A DNA stretch of 64,000 bases, from contig NZ_CM001776.1 in the NCBI RefSeq assembly GCF_000332275.1, positions 4,276,008-4,340,007 of the forward strand, given 5' to 3'. The position numbers and the translations under genes are program-made. Origin of the DNA: Synechococcus sp. PCC 7336. Lineage in GTDB: Bacteria > Cyanobacteriota > Cyanobacteriia > Thermostichales > PCC-7336. This document shows positions 35,203 to 44,092 of the stretch, piece by piece; positions within the stretch are counted from its first letter, which is position 1; every line of letters starts with the position of its first letter. The notes beneath the pieces were generated by a model. It made no database searches and was not told where the DNA came from. It saw only the letters and a list, made by a program, of their open reading frames with translations.

Positions 35203-37716
35203 CTACAACACCATAAAGTCTGCCACGGTGATGTTCGAGGCCGCCACACCAGAGAGAATCGCCAAATCTTCACCCGTGGCAATAACCTGAATCAGAGCGA
35301 ACCCGCCAGCACCGATCGCCCTCACATCGCCGATGCCCAAGTCTACAAGACCCAACTTATCCATCCCAACTTCAAAGTCAGTCACAGTATCGAGTCCTTC
35401 TCCCTCTGCTAGCACAAAGGTATTAAAACCAGCATTGCCGCTCAAGCTGTCGTTACCGAAGCCACCCCGCAGGAAGTCATCGCCGATTCCCCCCACTAAG
35501 GTGTCATTGCCATCGCCGCCAATCAGGGTGTCGTTGCCGCTATTGCCTTGCAGCAAGTCATTGTCATCGCCGCCATCGAGGGTGTCATCTCCCCTATGGC
35601 CAAAGAGGCTATCTCGATCGTCGCCGCCGTGCAGCAGATCGTTACCGCCATTGCCTTCTAGCAAGTCATTGCCCTCGCCGCCATCGAGGGTGTCATCCCC
35701 CTGACCGCCCAAGAGACTATCTCGATCGCCACCGCCGTAGAGCAGATCGCTATCAGTTCTGCCTTTCAGTAAGTCACGGCCCTCGCCGCCATCGAGGGTG
35801 TCGTTGCCCCCACCGCCGAAGAGCGTGTCTCTACCGCGATCGCCACTGAGATCGTCGTTGCCAGCTTTGCCCTTCAGCTCGTCATCTCCCTCACCCCCCG
35901 CGAGGGTATCGTTGCCAAATGCCCCTACGATCGTGTCCCGGCCGGCACCGCCGCTAATAACATCGTCGCCCCTGTTGCCGTTCAGGTCGTCATTGCCCGA
36001 GGCACCGAAAATGAAATCGTTACCGCTACGGCCCCGAATAGTGTCGTTTCCTCTGCCGCCGTCTTGTACATCGAGGCTAGCCCGTCCATCCACAACGTCA
36101 CTGCCATTGAGAGCTTCGATAATATCGATGCCGAGAGTACCGCTAATGTCGTCTGGCCCATTGGTGCCGTCAACAATGTTTGGCAACTCTGGCTCGGGAT
36201 CGGGTATATCGTCAGTGTCAGTGGCAACCTCGATCGAGCCATTCACGAGGGTAAACGAATCTGCAACCGTCAGGACTGCGTTTTCCGAATCCACAAACGT
36301 GTCCTCTCCAACCGCGTCCGCCTGGATGTCGAGCTGAGAGACATTGCTGTTAAAGTCCGTCGTCGCGACGATCTCGTCAATATTGTTGCGCCGCTCTATT
36401 TCTAGAGGGGTGCGTCTGGGCAGGTCGAGGCGATCGAGGTTTTCTGCAGTGGCGGCAAAAAAGTCGCCCGCATCCAACTGACTGACGGTTAAGCCGAGCA
36501 GAATAATATAGCCGCCCGCATAGAGGTCGATCCGAACGCCATCCGCCGTATCATCGATGCGGCCATCAATGTTCAACTGTTCGAACCAGGCTGCAACCAG
36601 CTCGCTATCGTCAGAGAATTGAGTCAGGACATCATCGCCAAACGCACTCAGCAATTCGGTAGCGCTGATGCCAATGCGATCGAGGCCGACCTCAAAGTCT
36701 CCAACGAAATCAACGTCCTCTTCCTGCAAGCTGTCATCCGCAAAAATAAAATAGTCGCTGCCGTCTCCCCCCACTAAAAAGTCTCTGCCAGCACCGCCGT
36801 CAAGATTGTCGTCTCCCCAGCCGCCGTGGATGGCATCATTGCCCAGGCTGCCGTAGAGCTCGTCATTGCCCCCTCCTCCCTCAATCGTGTCATTGCCGCG
36901 CAGGCCATTCACAAAATCGTCCCCCAGGCTGGCATATATCTTGTCATCGCCCTGGGTGCCTCTGAGGGCAAAATCGCCAAAAATACTGCCATAGATAACG
37001 TCATCGCCCAATGCGCCAATCAGAGCGTCTCCCAGCAGATAATTGCTACTCAAGTTAACTGAAACGAGCGAAATCTCTGCGCCCGAATCGAAGGTACGCT
37101 CGTAGGTCCCGAATGCGAACCCCGTTGCAGCATTGGTGCTGCCCTCGGCATCTGCGCCGCCATCGAGGGCAATCAAGCTGATGTTATCGCTGAACTCGAT
37201 CTCGATCTCGCTAATCTCCAGAGGAGAGACGAGAAAGCTATCCAAAATGAAGTAATCGAGGACGTTAGGATTGGCGCTATCTGCGGTATCCACTACAAAA
37301 AAGGCAGTGGTTAGTTCCGTCTGGCTGAAGTAGGCATCGGGGTTCTCAGCTCCCTGCGCGAACAGATCGATTTCTGCGTCGAAATCAAATGAGAATGTCA
37401 TGCCGGGGGCAATCTCAAAATTAGAGATCGTTCTGGTATCGAGTTCGCTATCGACCAGAAACGTCCCCTCTATACCGGCTGAAAAGCGATCGGTCACCAG
37501 ACTGGCAAATGTTGGCCCTTCTGTTAAGAAAGTATCGAGACTGCCAATAGCTAAGGCTTCAGTCCCCGCGACCAACATATTGACTTCGGTTGGCACCCAT
37601 CCTCCTGTCGCTTCTTGGCTGAAGTCAAACAGACTGAGACCTCCAAATACCTCGTCAGAACTCGATTCCGAACTGACAGGTAAGACAGGGGACAAAAAAA
37701 AAGTTTCAGATGACAT
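35203..37716 (-). CDS. RTX (hemolysin-type) calcium-binding exoprotein 1
   Basis: An 837-residue acidic protein. Residues 1-225 form a strand-rich N-terminal domain (SETFFLSPV..., SLFDFSQEATGGWVPTEVNM) shared with the protein at 38544-40061. RTX nonapeptides (GGxGxDxLx) occur at about 230-325. A linker leads to RRTPLEIERRNNIDEIV and the diverged secreted-protein module (about 445-495, VSQLDIQADAVGEDTF, NAVLTVADSF). A second long RTX block (about 515-775) and a C-terminal DTVTDFEVGMDKLGL...ASNITVADFMVL segment follow, typical of type I secretion signals. It should fold outside the cell on binding calcium. Export probably uses the ABC with a dead C39 domain. AGAGGGAAAA precedes the ATG. Confidence 0.9.
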   Translation of the reverse strand: MSSETFFLSPVLPVSSESSSDEVFGGLSLFDFSQEATGGWVPTEVNMLVAGTEALAIGSLDTFLTEGPTFASLVTDRFSAGIEGTFLVDSELDTRTISNFEIAPGMTFSFDFDAEIDLFAQGAENPDAYFSQTELTTAFFVVDTADSANPNVLDYFILDSFLVSPLEISEIEIEFSDNISLIALDGGADAEGSTNAATGFAFGTYERTFDSGAEISLVSVNLSSNYLLGDALIGALGDDVIYGSIFGDFALRGTQGDDKIYASLGDDFVNGLRGNDTIEGGGGNDELYGSLGNDAIHGGWGDDNLDGGAGRDFLVGGDGSDYFIFADDSLQEEDVDFVGDFEVGLDRIGISATELLSAFGDDVLTQFSDDSELVAAWFEQLNIDGRIDDTADGVRIDLYAGGYIILLGLTVSQLDAGDFFAATAENLDRLDLPRRTPLEIERRNNIDEIVATTDFNSNVSQLDIQADAVGEDTFVDSENAVLTVADSFTLVNGSIEVATDTDDIPDPEPELPNIVDGTNGPDDISGTLGIDIIEALNGSDVVDGRASLDVQDGGRGNDTIRGRSGNDFIFGASGNDDLNGNRGDDVISGGAGRDTIVGAFGNDTLAGGEGDDELKGKAGNDDLSGDRGRDTLFGGGGNDTLDGGEGRDLLKGRTDSDLLYGGGDRDSLLGGQGDDTLDGGEGNDLLEGNGGNDLLHGGDDRDSLFGHRGDDTLDGGDDNDLLQGNSGNDTLIGGDGNDTLVGGIGDDFLRGGFGNDSLSGNAGFNTFVLAEGEGLDTVTDFEVGMDKLGLVDLGIGDVRAIGAGGFALIQVIATGEDLAILSGVAASNITVADFMVL

Positions 37717-38543
37717 GATTGATTTTCCCTCTCCAGACCGAAATTATATTTAGTATAAAACTTGGCCAATATTAACTGGATTAGCTTGTCTGTATGTGCC
37801 ATCCAAAGGCGTGCATTTAGCTTGCCAAACATCCCCAATACGAAAGCAAAAAAGCTCGACCGGAGAGCCTATTGGCTGTTACAGTCCGGCAAGATTGGAC
37901 TGCAACAAAATATGTTTTCAGTACCTACGTCGGTGGCTATGGATGTCGACAAGATAACCCCTCTATTAGACTAATTATTACACTTTTGGGGAATCTTGTA
38001 CAGTAATAGAAACAAGACTGGTTCTGTCAGATACTATAAAGACATTTTTTTGGCTCCCAATATATATTTAAGGTATAATATAGATCCAAAGCATAGAGGG
38101 TTGTTTAGGTGGTGTCACAAATCTCAATAGCAGGGCTATTCTTGGCTTAGCAGTGCGAATCTTTGGGCGAACGTTTTACAACGGGGAGTCTGGGATTTAG
38201 GGTTGGCTTTTAAAAAGTGCAATGACTATTCATACATTGCGCGTGGATTGTATGGCGTCAAAGCTAAAGAAAATTGAATATTTTTGACAAATTATATATA
38301 AAGCTAATGCGCATTTTGCAGCAATCTATAATGGAAAGTTTGTAGTTAAATTCCCACCTTCGACACGGTCATAATTTTTAATTATTTGAGCTCAACCATT
38401 ATCGCGGACCAGGCAATATAGACTATCCAATCGATGCTTAAAAATCTTGGCAATCGATCTAAATTTTAACTTTAGTTCGTGCATTCAGCTCAAACAAGCT
38501 GCTACTGTTTTTACACTGAATGGCTTTCCTGTTTCTGCTTATT
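37717..38543. other. Intergenic stretch, promoter region of RTX gene 1
   Basis: About 827 A+T-rich bases. Its sequence from 37730 to about 38050 resembles the upstream region of RTX gene 2 (40080-40400) with similar order of blocks, for example TCTGTCAGATACTATAAA here and TCTGTTAGATACTGAAAC there. The duplication of these genes therefore included their 5' regions. A 70-codon forward frame at 37762-37974 is probably fortuitous. Confidence 0.5.
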
Positions 38544-40061
38544 TCAAGCCTCTTCCTTAGTATCGACAGCAACCACGATCGCGCCAGTGACACTGATGAA
38601 TGAATCTGCCACCGTTAGCACTGCATTCGATGTATCGATTAGAGTTTCCTCTCCAATCGCATCCACGGCGATGTCGAGTTGGGAGACATTGTTGCTAAAG
38701 TCGATCGCCGCAACGATCTCGTCAATATTGTTGCGCCGCTCTATTTCTAGAGGGGTGCGTCTGGGCAAATCGAGGCGATCGAGATTGTCTGCGGTGGCGG
38801 CAAAAAAGTCATTCGCATCGAGCTGAGCGAGGGTCACATCTTGCAGAAAGATCGATCCGCCTTCAAACAGATCGATCTGGACGCCTTCCGCTGTATCCTC
38901 AATGCGGCCATCGGCGTTCAACTGTGCGAACCATGCTGCGACCAACTCTGCTTCAGAAATCTGAGGCGGAGCTGCCCCGCCAAACGCGGCCTCCAGTTCG
39001 GTGGTGCTGATGCCAATGCGATCGAGATCGACCTCAAAATCTTTAATGCGATCTATATCTTCTTCCTGCAGGCTATTATCTGGAAAGATGAAGTAGTCTG
39101 CGCCGTCGCCTCCAACCAACGTGTCGCTACCGGCTCCACCATAGATATCGTCATCCCCTCGCCCGCCGTGAATGGCATCATCGCCCAGGCTGCCGTGGAG
39201 TTCGTCATTGCCTCCCCCCCCTTCAATCGTGTCGCTGCCGCGCAGGCCATTCACATAATCGTCACCCAAACTGGCATATATCCGATCGTCACCCTGGGTC
39301 CCTCTCAAGGCGAAATCGCCAAAGATGCTGCCATAGATGACATCTGCTCCCAATGTGCCAATTAGGCCATCTCCAAACAGATAATTGCTACTCAAATTCA
39401 TTGAAACGAGCGAAAGCTGAGTGTTCGAGCTGAAGCTGCGCTCGTAGCTCCCGAGTGCAGACCCCATAGCGATGTTCGTAGTGCCGTCGGCATAGGCGGT
39501 ACCGCCAGCATTAATCAAGCTAATGTTTTCGCTGAAATCGAGCGAGATCTCGCTAATCTCTAGCGGAGAGACGAGAAAGGCATCCAGAATGAAGTAATCG
39601 AGGACGTTAGGGTTAGCACTATCCGTGGTGTCAAACAGAAAAAAGGCTGTGGTGACTTCCGTCTGACTGAAGAAGGCATCGGGGTTATCCATCCCTTGGG
39701 CGAATAGATCGATCTCTGCATCGAAATCAAACGAGAATGTATCTCCCGAGGCAATTCCAAAATTGGCGATCGTCCTGGTATCGAGTTCGCTGTCAACCAG
39801 AAATGTTCCCTCGATGCCCGCTGAATAATGCTCGGTCGCCAGACTCGTAAATGTTGCCCCTTCTGTTAAGACGGTATCGAAGTTGCCGACCGTTATGGCT
39901 TCACTGCCCTCGACTAACATATCGACTTCAGCCGGAACCCATCCCCCGCTCGTTTCTTGACTGAAGTCGAACAGGTTGAGGCTGCCAAATGCCTCCACAG
40001 AAACCGGCGGTAAAAGGGCTGTGGGTTGGACAGGTTCTAGAAAAAAAGTTTCAGATAACAT
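38544..40061 (-). CDS. RTX-type calcium-binding exoprotein 2, short paralog
   Basis: A 505-residue paralog of the first 500 residues of RTX protein 1: same N-terminal domain (SETFFLEPV, LNLFDFSQETSGGWVPAEVD), same first RTX block (ALRGTQGDDRIYASLGDDYV..., GGGGNDELHG), the same RRTPLEIERRNNIDEIV segment and module (DAIGEETLIDTSNAVLTVAD). It then stops with VVAVDTKEEA. The second RTX block and the usual C-terminal signal region are absent, so either the module itself serves as export signal or the gene is a truncated copy. GGAAGGGAAAA before the ATG matches the other copy. The pair is a tandem duplication in the same orientation. Confidence 0.85.
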   Translation of the reverse strand: MLSETFFLEPVQPTALLPPVSVEAFGSLNLFDFSQETSGGWVPAEVDMLVEGSEAITVGNFDTVLTEGATFTSLATEHYSAGIEGTFLVDSELDTRTIANFGIASGDTFSFDFDAEIDLFAQGMDNPDAFFSQTEVTTAFFLFDTTDSANPNVLDYFILDAFLVSPLEISEISLDFSENISLINAGGTAYADGTTNIAMGSALGSYERSFSSNTQLSLVSMNLSSNYLFGDGLIGTLGADVIYGSIFGDFALRGTQGDDRIYASLGDDYVNGLRGSDTIEGGGGNDELHGSLGDDAIHGGRGDDDIYGGAGSDTLVGGDGADYFIFPDNSLQEEDIDRIKDFEVDLDRIGISTTELEAAFGGAAPPQISEAELVAAWFAQLNADGRIEDTAEGVQIDLFEGGSIFLQDVTLAQLDANDFFAATADNLDRLDLPRRTPLEIERRNNIDEIVAAIDFSNNVSQLDIAVDAIGEETLIDTSNAVLTVADSFISVTGAIVVAVDTKEEA

Positions 40062-41224
40062 AGCTGATTTTCCCTTCCCAGACTGAGACCGAAACTGTTA
40101 GATATAAAATTTAGCCAGCATCGGCCAGATCGACTTCTCTATATATGTCATTGACTTTCGATAGGTGCTATTCAAAGGGATGAGATTTGCCGAGCACATA
40201 TCCTCAATGCGAGAGCATATACACTTGCCTGAGGCACCTATTGTATTTTCAAAATCTAGCAAGAGTTAGCTCGACAAAAGGCATTTCAGTATCTACGCTG
40301 CCACCACAAGCACTAACTAGAGATGCCTCCAAAGAGGCATTTATTATACTTTATCTTGGGATGCTCGAACTGCAAGGCAAACAATTTTAGGTCTGTTAGA
40401 TACTGAAACTACAGCGATCTACGATCGCTCATGCTATTTTGGTACAATGCATCTCCCAAAATTAGCATACCGTCTAGAACATACCACATTCCTCAATAGC
40501 TGTATTCAATGTGGTCATAATTGTTAATCATTAGATGCGATTTTCGATCGCGCCTTCGAGGGCTTTTACTTCATAAATGTCTACACTACAGGCTCGCTTA
40601 TATCTGGGGATAATCTCCTCGAAGCGAGGTAGACATTGCACAGATATGCGATCGCATAATACTGGCTTGCCTCTGAAAACATTAGAGAATCTCGATTTTC
40701 CTCGGTTGCGTTCAACCGCATCTCAATTTTGCTGCCGTACTCTGTTCCTACAGTATAGCGACGCGACACAGATGGGCGAGCGCGTGAAGAATCAGCTCCA
40801 TCGCAAACAAGTTAAGCCTTGCCATTTTGGCAACATGAATCTTCTGAAAAACCTAAAAATTTTCAGAGTGGTTGAGTAAAAAGCACTCGACCTCAAAGGG
40901 ATGCTCTTCTGGCTAGACCCACCGAGTCTGGCCCCGGTAACCTGTTTCTTCTGTGAGGGGGTAGTCACATGTTCGGATGATGAAGCTGTCAGCTCTAGCC
41001 ACCATCGCTGCAGGGAAAATACAAATTTTTTGAAGCCAGTACTTTTCTTCAAGGATATCTGTCAGAGGTGTTGCTGACTTGAAGGCGAGACATAAAACTG
41101 ATGTTTTGAGAATCTGAGATCGAAGCGAGTTTAGGCGCTCAATCGCTGACTAGAAAAGATTGGTATCGAGGTAGAACGCAGCATCGAACTCAGTGTTTAG
41201 CAAAAGCGCTAGGAGATAATAGTC
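40062..41224. other. Divergent intergenic region of RTX genes 2 and 3
   Basis: About 1160 bases without a supported gene. It holds the RTX gene 2 promoter region, a perfect ATGCCTC-CAAA-GAGGCAT hairpin (40323-40340) followed by T/A-rich DNA, a candidate operator at 40819-40833 and the leader of RTX gene 3, with AGGAG eleven bases before the ATG at 41225. Confidence 0.5.
40819..40833. promoter_or_regulatory. Candidate operator, TGCCA-NNN-TGGCA type
   Basis: TTGCCA-TTT-TGGCAA, six-base arms, about 390 bases upstream of RTX gene 3. It is the same pattern as at 13196, 23795 and 24655. Confidence 0.5.
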
Positions 41225-43939
41225 ATGGCCACTAGGATTAGGATTTCGGGTTCGAGTCCCAGAACGAGCACGCGGACGAGTCGGACTAGAACAGGCAGAA
41301 CGAGTACGCAGACGACTGTTGCTGGAGACACCATTGCAGCAAGTCTCATCGAAACCACGAATGAAACCACCGACGAGTTGGAAGGCAGTATTGAGCCCAC
41401 TGCTGAGAATGGAGCTGACTCCACAACAACGCAGACCTCAACGACACAAACGAGTCGTGACCCGCTAGAGAGTGCCGAGAATACCATTGAGCCCTCTTCC
41501 TCTGAGGAAGAAGAGGACGCAAGCCCTACGTCTAACCTTTCACAAAACTTTGTGCAAACTGCGGCCGTTCAGGCATTAGTAGCTGGAGAAACATTCATCG
41601 GAACTGAGGCGGGTGACTTTTTTAGAGGTGGCCCGGATAACGACACCATTGATGGCTTGGGCGGCGACGATCTGCTGTTTGGCGACGAGGGTGACGATAG
41701 CATCACTGGCGGGGCTGGAGAAGACATCTTAGGTGGCGATGAAGGCAATGACACCCTCGATGGTGGCGATAGCGATGACGTGCTCAGAGGTGGCGATGGC
41801 GATGACGAAATCACTAGTGGCGATGGCGATGATTTACTCAGAGGTGACGATGGCAATGACCTGCTGATTAGCGGGCCGGGTAGCAACCAGCTATTTGGCA
41901 ATGATGGTGACGATACGCTGGCGGCGACAGAGGGTGGCGGAGATAACATCCTGAATGGCGGCAACGGCGACGATTTGCTGATTGGCGGCGATGGTAACGA
42001 TACCCTGATTGGGGGTAACAATAGTCGCGATCCTGTCACCCGAGAGGTGATTGGTGGGGATAGCCTCGCAGGGGGGGCTGGAGAAGATTTGATTACGGGT
42101 GGTTTTGGCAACGATGTTCTCGATGGGGGGGATGGCAACGACCAAATTATTGAGTCGTTCGGTCAAAACTCGATCGATGGCGGGGCTGGCGACGACGAGA
42201 TTTCTGGCGGTCTCGATCGCGATGTCATCGAGGGGGGAGCTGACAATGATTTCTTTCTCGGCAGTGGCGGCAATGACGAGATTTTCGGAGACCGGGACGA
42301 GGCCGTTGTCGATGGCAACGATGAAGTCATTTCGGGATCGGGCAGTGACTATGTTGCCGGTGGCGGTGGTTCCGATACGATTCGGGGTGGCTTAGCCGAT
42401 GACATTATCGATGGGGGCGACGGCGAGTTCATCGATAGTAATGGCACTGGTGCATTTGACGACCTGAACGACATTGGCTTCGCCCTCAGGGAACTCGACC
42501 CCAGCTTGAGCGCCTCTTTCTCGGGGGGCGATGACGAGCTGTTTGGCAATGAAGGCAATGATACGATTACTGGCGGCTTTGGTAACGACCTGCTCGATGG
42601 AGGGGGCACCCAGCCTGGAGAGATCGATAGCCTCTATGGCGGACAACTGGTCTATTTTCGAGGTGTAGATCCGGACCCAGACGGGGATCCAGACACGGAT
42701 GATGCCGTAACGGCGATCGCCCCCATATTTGTCTTGAGTGAAGATGAACTCGGCCTCGGGCTGGCTGCAGATGCAGATACATTTGTCCTCGGTACCGAAA
42801 CGGGTTTCCGCTATGCTGCTGGGGCGGGTGACTTGGGGATTGGCGATCGCGCCATTATTTTCGACTACCAGCCAGGTGTGGATAGCATTCAACTGACTCA
42901 GCCCAGTGCTGTGGGGTCTTTCGAAGATAGTGGAGATACCTTCCTATTTATCAATCTCGGCGGCGGCGACATTGAAATCATTGCTCAGTTAGTGGGAATC
43001 ACCGGTTTCGATGCCAGTGGGTTTATCAGCAACCAAGTCGGCACCGATGGAGACGATACCCTCACGGGGGGCGAAGGGTCGGATACCCTCGATGGCGGTG
43101 CCGGTAACGATTCTCTCAGTGGCTTGGGGGGTGGCGATCTCTTGGAAGGGGGATCGGGAGCTGACACCATTGATGGGGGCGATGGCACCGATACCGTTCG
43201 CTATGACAATGACCCGTCTGGCGTCTTTGTAGACTTAACCAACAATGCCGCCATTGACGGCTTTGGCGATATTGATACCATTACCAACGTCGAGAACGTA
43301 ATCGGCTCGGCCTTTGGAGACACGATCGTTGGCGATGGCCAAAACAACGACATCGTGGCGGGCAACGGCAACGATACGGTTTTCGGTCGCGGCGGTTCCG
43401 ACACGATTGCAGGAGGGAGCGGTAACGATTTCCTCGATGGTAGCGACAGCGATTTCGCTCTATCTCAGACCGATTTTCCCTCAGGCAATGACAGTATCTC
43501 TGGCGGCACGGGCAATGACACCCTGGTGGGCGGCTTTGGCAGCGACACCCTCAATGGGGGTGGCACCCAGGTCGGCGAGGTAGACACCTTAATTGGCGGC
43601 CTATTCCTCGATTTTTCTCCGGCTGACGGCGTTCCAGAGACCGTTTTGGCTGAACCGGCGGTTGGAGCTCCCCCCAGCCCAGATGTCTATGTTCTGGGCG
43701 ATGCCAGTGGAGCCTTCTATACCGGTGGCGATCCGGGTGGTGTTGGATTGGGCTTCGGCGATCGAGCCATTATCCAAGGCTTTGAAACTGCCGACCAAAT
43801 CCAGGTCAATGGGGCAACGTTTGCAGGTATTAGCACCCTAGGGACTGGAGACACCTTCATTCTCGCTAGCGGCAATGAAATTATTGGTCAGGTTGTGGGG
43901 GTAACCGCCTTAACTGGGGCCAATTTTATCTTTGTGTGA
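41225..43939 (+). CDS. RTX (hemolysin-type) calcium-binding exoprotein 3
   Basis: A 904-residue protein. The first 110 residues are Thr/Ser/Arg- then Glu/Thr-rich and look disordered (TRTSRTRTGRTSTQTT), possible glycosylation targets. RTX nonapeptides fill about 125-430 (GGPDNDTIDGLGGDDLLFGD and many more) and recur at about 605-675 and 700-790. Between and after them come two related acidic domains of the type GERDRAIIFDYQPGVDSIQL (here GIGDRAIIFDYQPGVDSI and GFGDRAIIQGFETADQIQVN), seen in many cyanobacterial RTX proteins. It ends GANFIFV, a plausible uncleaved type I signal. It lacks the shared module of RTX 1 and 2. Role: calcium-dependent surface-layer or matrix protein, by family. Confidence 0.9.
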   Translation: MATRIRISGSSPRTSTRTSRTRTGRTSTQTTVAGDTIAASLIETTNETTDELEGSIEPTAENGADSTTTQTSTTQTSRDPLESAENTIEPSSSEEEEDASPTSNLSQNFVQTAAVQALVAGETFIGTEAGDFFRGGPDNDTIDGLGGDDLLFGDEGDDSITGGAGEDILGGDEGNDTLDGGDSDDVLRGGDGDDEITSGDGDDLLRGDDGNDLLISGPGSNQLFGNDGDDTLAATEGGGDNILNGGNGDDLLIGGDGNDTLIGGNNSRDPVTREVIGGDSLAGGAGEDLITGGFGNDVLDGGDGNDQIIESFGQNSIDGGAGDDEISGGLDRDVIEGGADNDFFLGSGGNDEIFGDRDEAVVDGNDEVISGSGSDYVAGGGGSDTIRGGLADDIIDGGDGEFIDSNGTGAFDDLNDIGFALRELDPSLSASFSGGDDELFGNEGNDTITGGFGNDLLDGGGTQPGEIDSLYGGQLVYFRGVDPDPDGDPDTDDAVTAIAPIFVLSEDELGLGLAADADTFVLGTETGFRYAAGAGDLGIGDRAIIFDYQPGVDSIQLTQPSAVGSFEDSGDTFLFINLGGGDIEIIAQLVGITGFDASGFISNQVGTDGDDTLTGGEGSDTLDGGAGNDSLSGLGGGDLLEGGSGADTIDGGDGTDTVRYDNDPSGVFVDLTNNAAIDGFGDIDTITNVENVIGSAFGDTIVGDGQNNDIVAGNGNDTVFGRGGSDTIAGGSGNDFLDGSDSDFALSQTDFPSGNDSISGGTGNDTLVGGFGSDTLNGGGTQVGEVDTLIGGLFLDFSPADGVPETVLAEPAVGAPPSPDVYVLGDASGAFYTGGDPGGVGLGFGDRAIIQGFETADQIQVNGATFAGISTLGTGDTFILASGNEIIGQVVGVTALTGANFIFV

Positions 43940-43962
43940 TAGCGATCGATCGCGAGGGGATG

Positions 43963-43986
43963 TTGCCAAGTTTTGCCACTTGGCAA
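43963..43986. promoter_or_regulatory. Compound inverted repeat between RTX gene 3 and anmK
   Basis: TTGCCAAG (43963-43970) and CTTGGCAA (43979-43986) form eight-base arms; internally TTGCCA-CT-TGGCAA forms a second palindrome. It is related to the TGCCA-NNN-TGGCA sites but with a different spacer. It may be a terminator of the RTX gene or an operator. Confidence 0.45.
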
Positions 43987-44092
43987 TACCGCAATGGTTT
44001 CTCTCAATCTGGGTGCAATTTTAGGACTGAGGGAATTCCAACCCGATCGGACATAAACTGGATTGTTAATCCTCAACCCCGATCCGTCTGAT

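Noticed and set aside
35333-36337. Long plus-strand frames opposite RTX gene 1, rich in Ser and Pro
   Set aside because: They are antisense reading of GGxGxDxLx repeats, which always yields Ser/Pro-rich open frames. The same applies to minus-strand frames at 41569-42609 opposite RTX gene 3.
37762-37974. 70-codon plus-strand frame upstream of RTX gene 1
   Set aside because: The corresponding duplicated region upstream of RTX gene 2 does not keep the frame, so conservation is of DNA, not protein.
41244-41270. GGTTCGAGTCCC, resembling a tRNA T-loop
   Set aside because: The flanking bases do not form a T-stem, no acceptor or anticodon stem fits upstream, and the stretch lies in the coding start of RTX gene 3. 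No convincing tRNA was found anywhere in the window.
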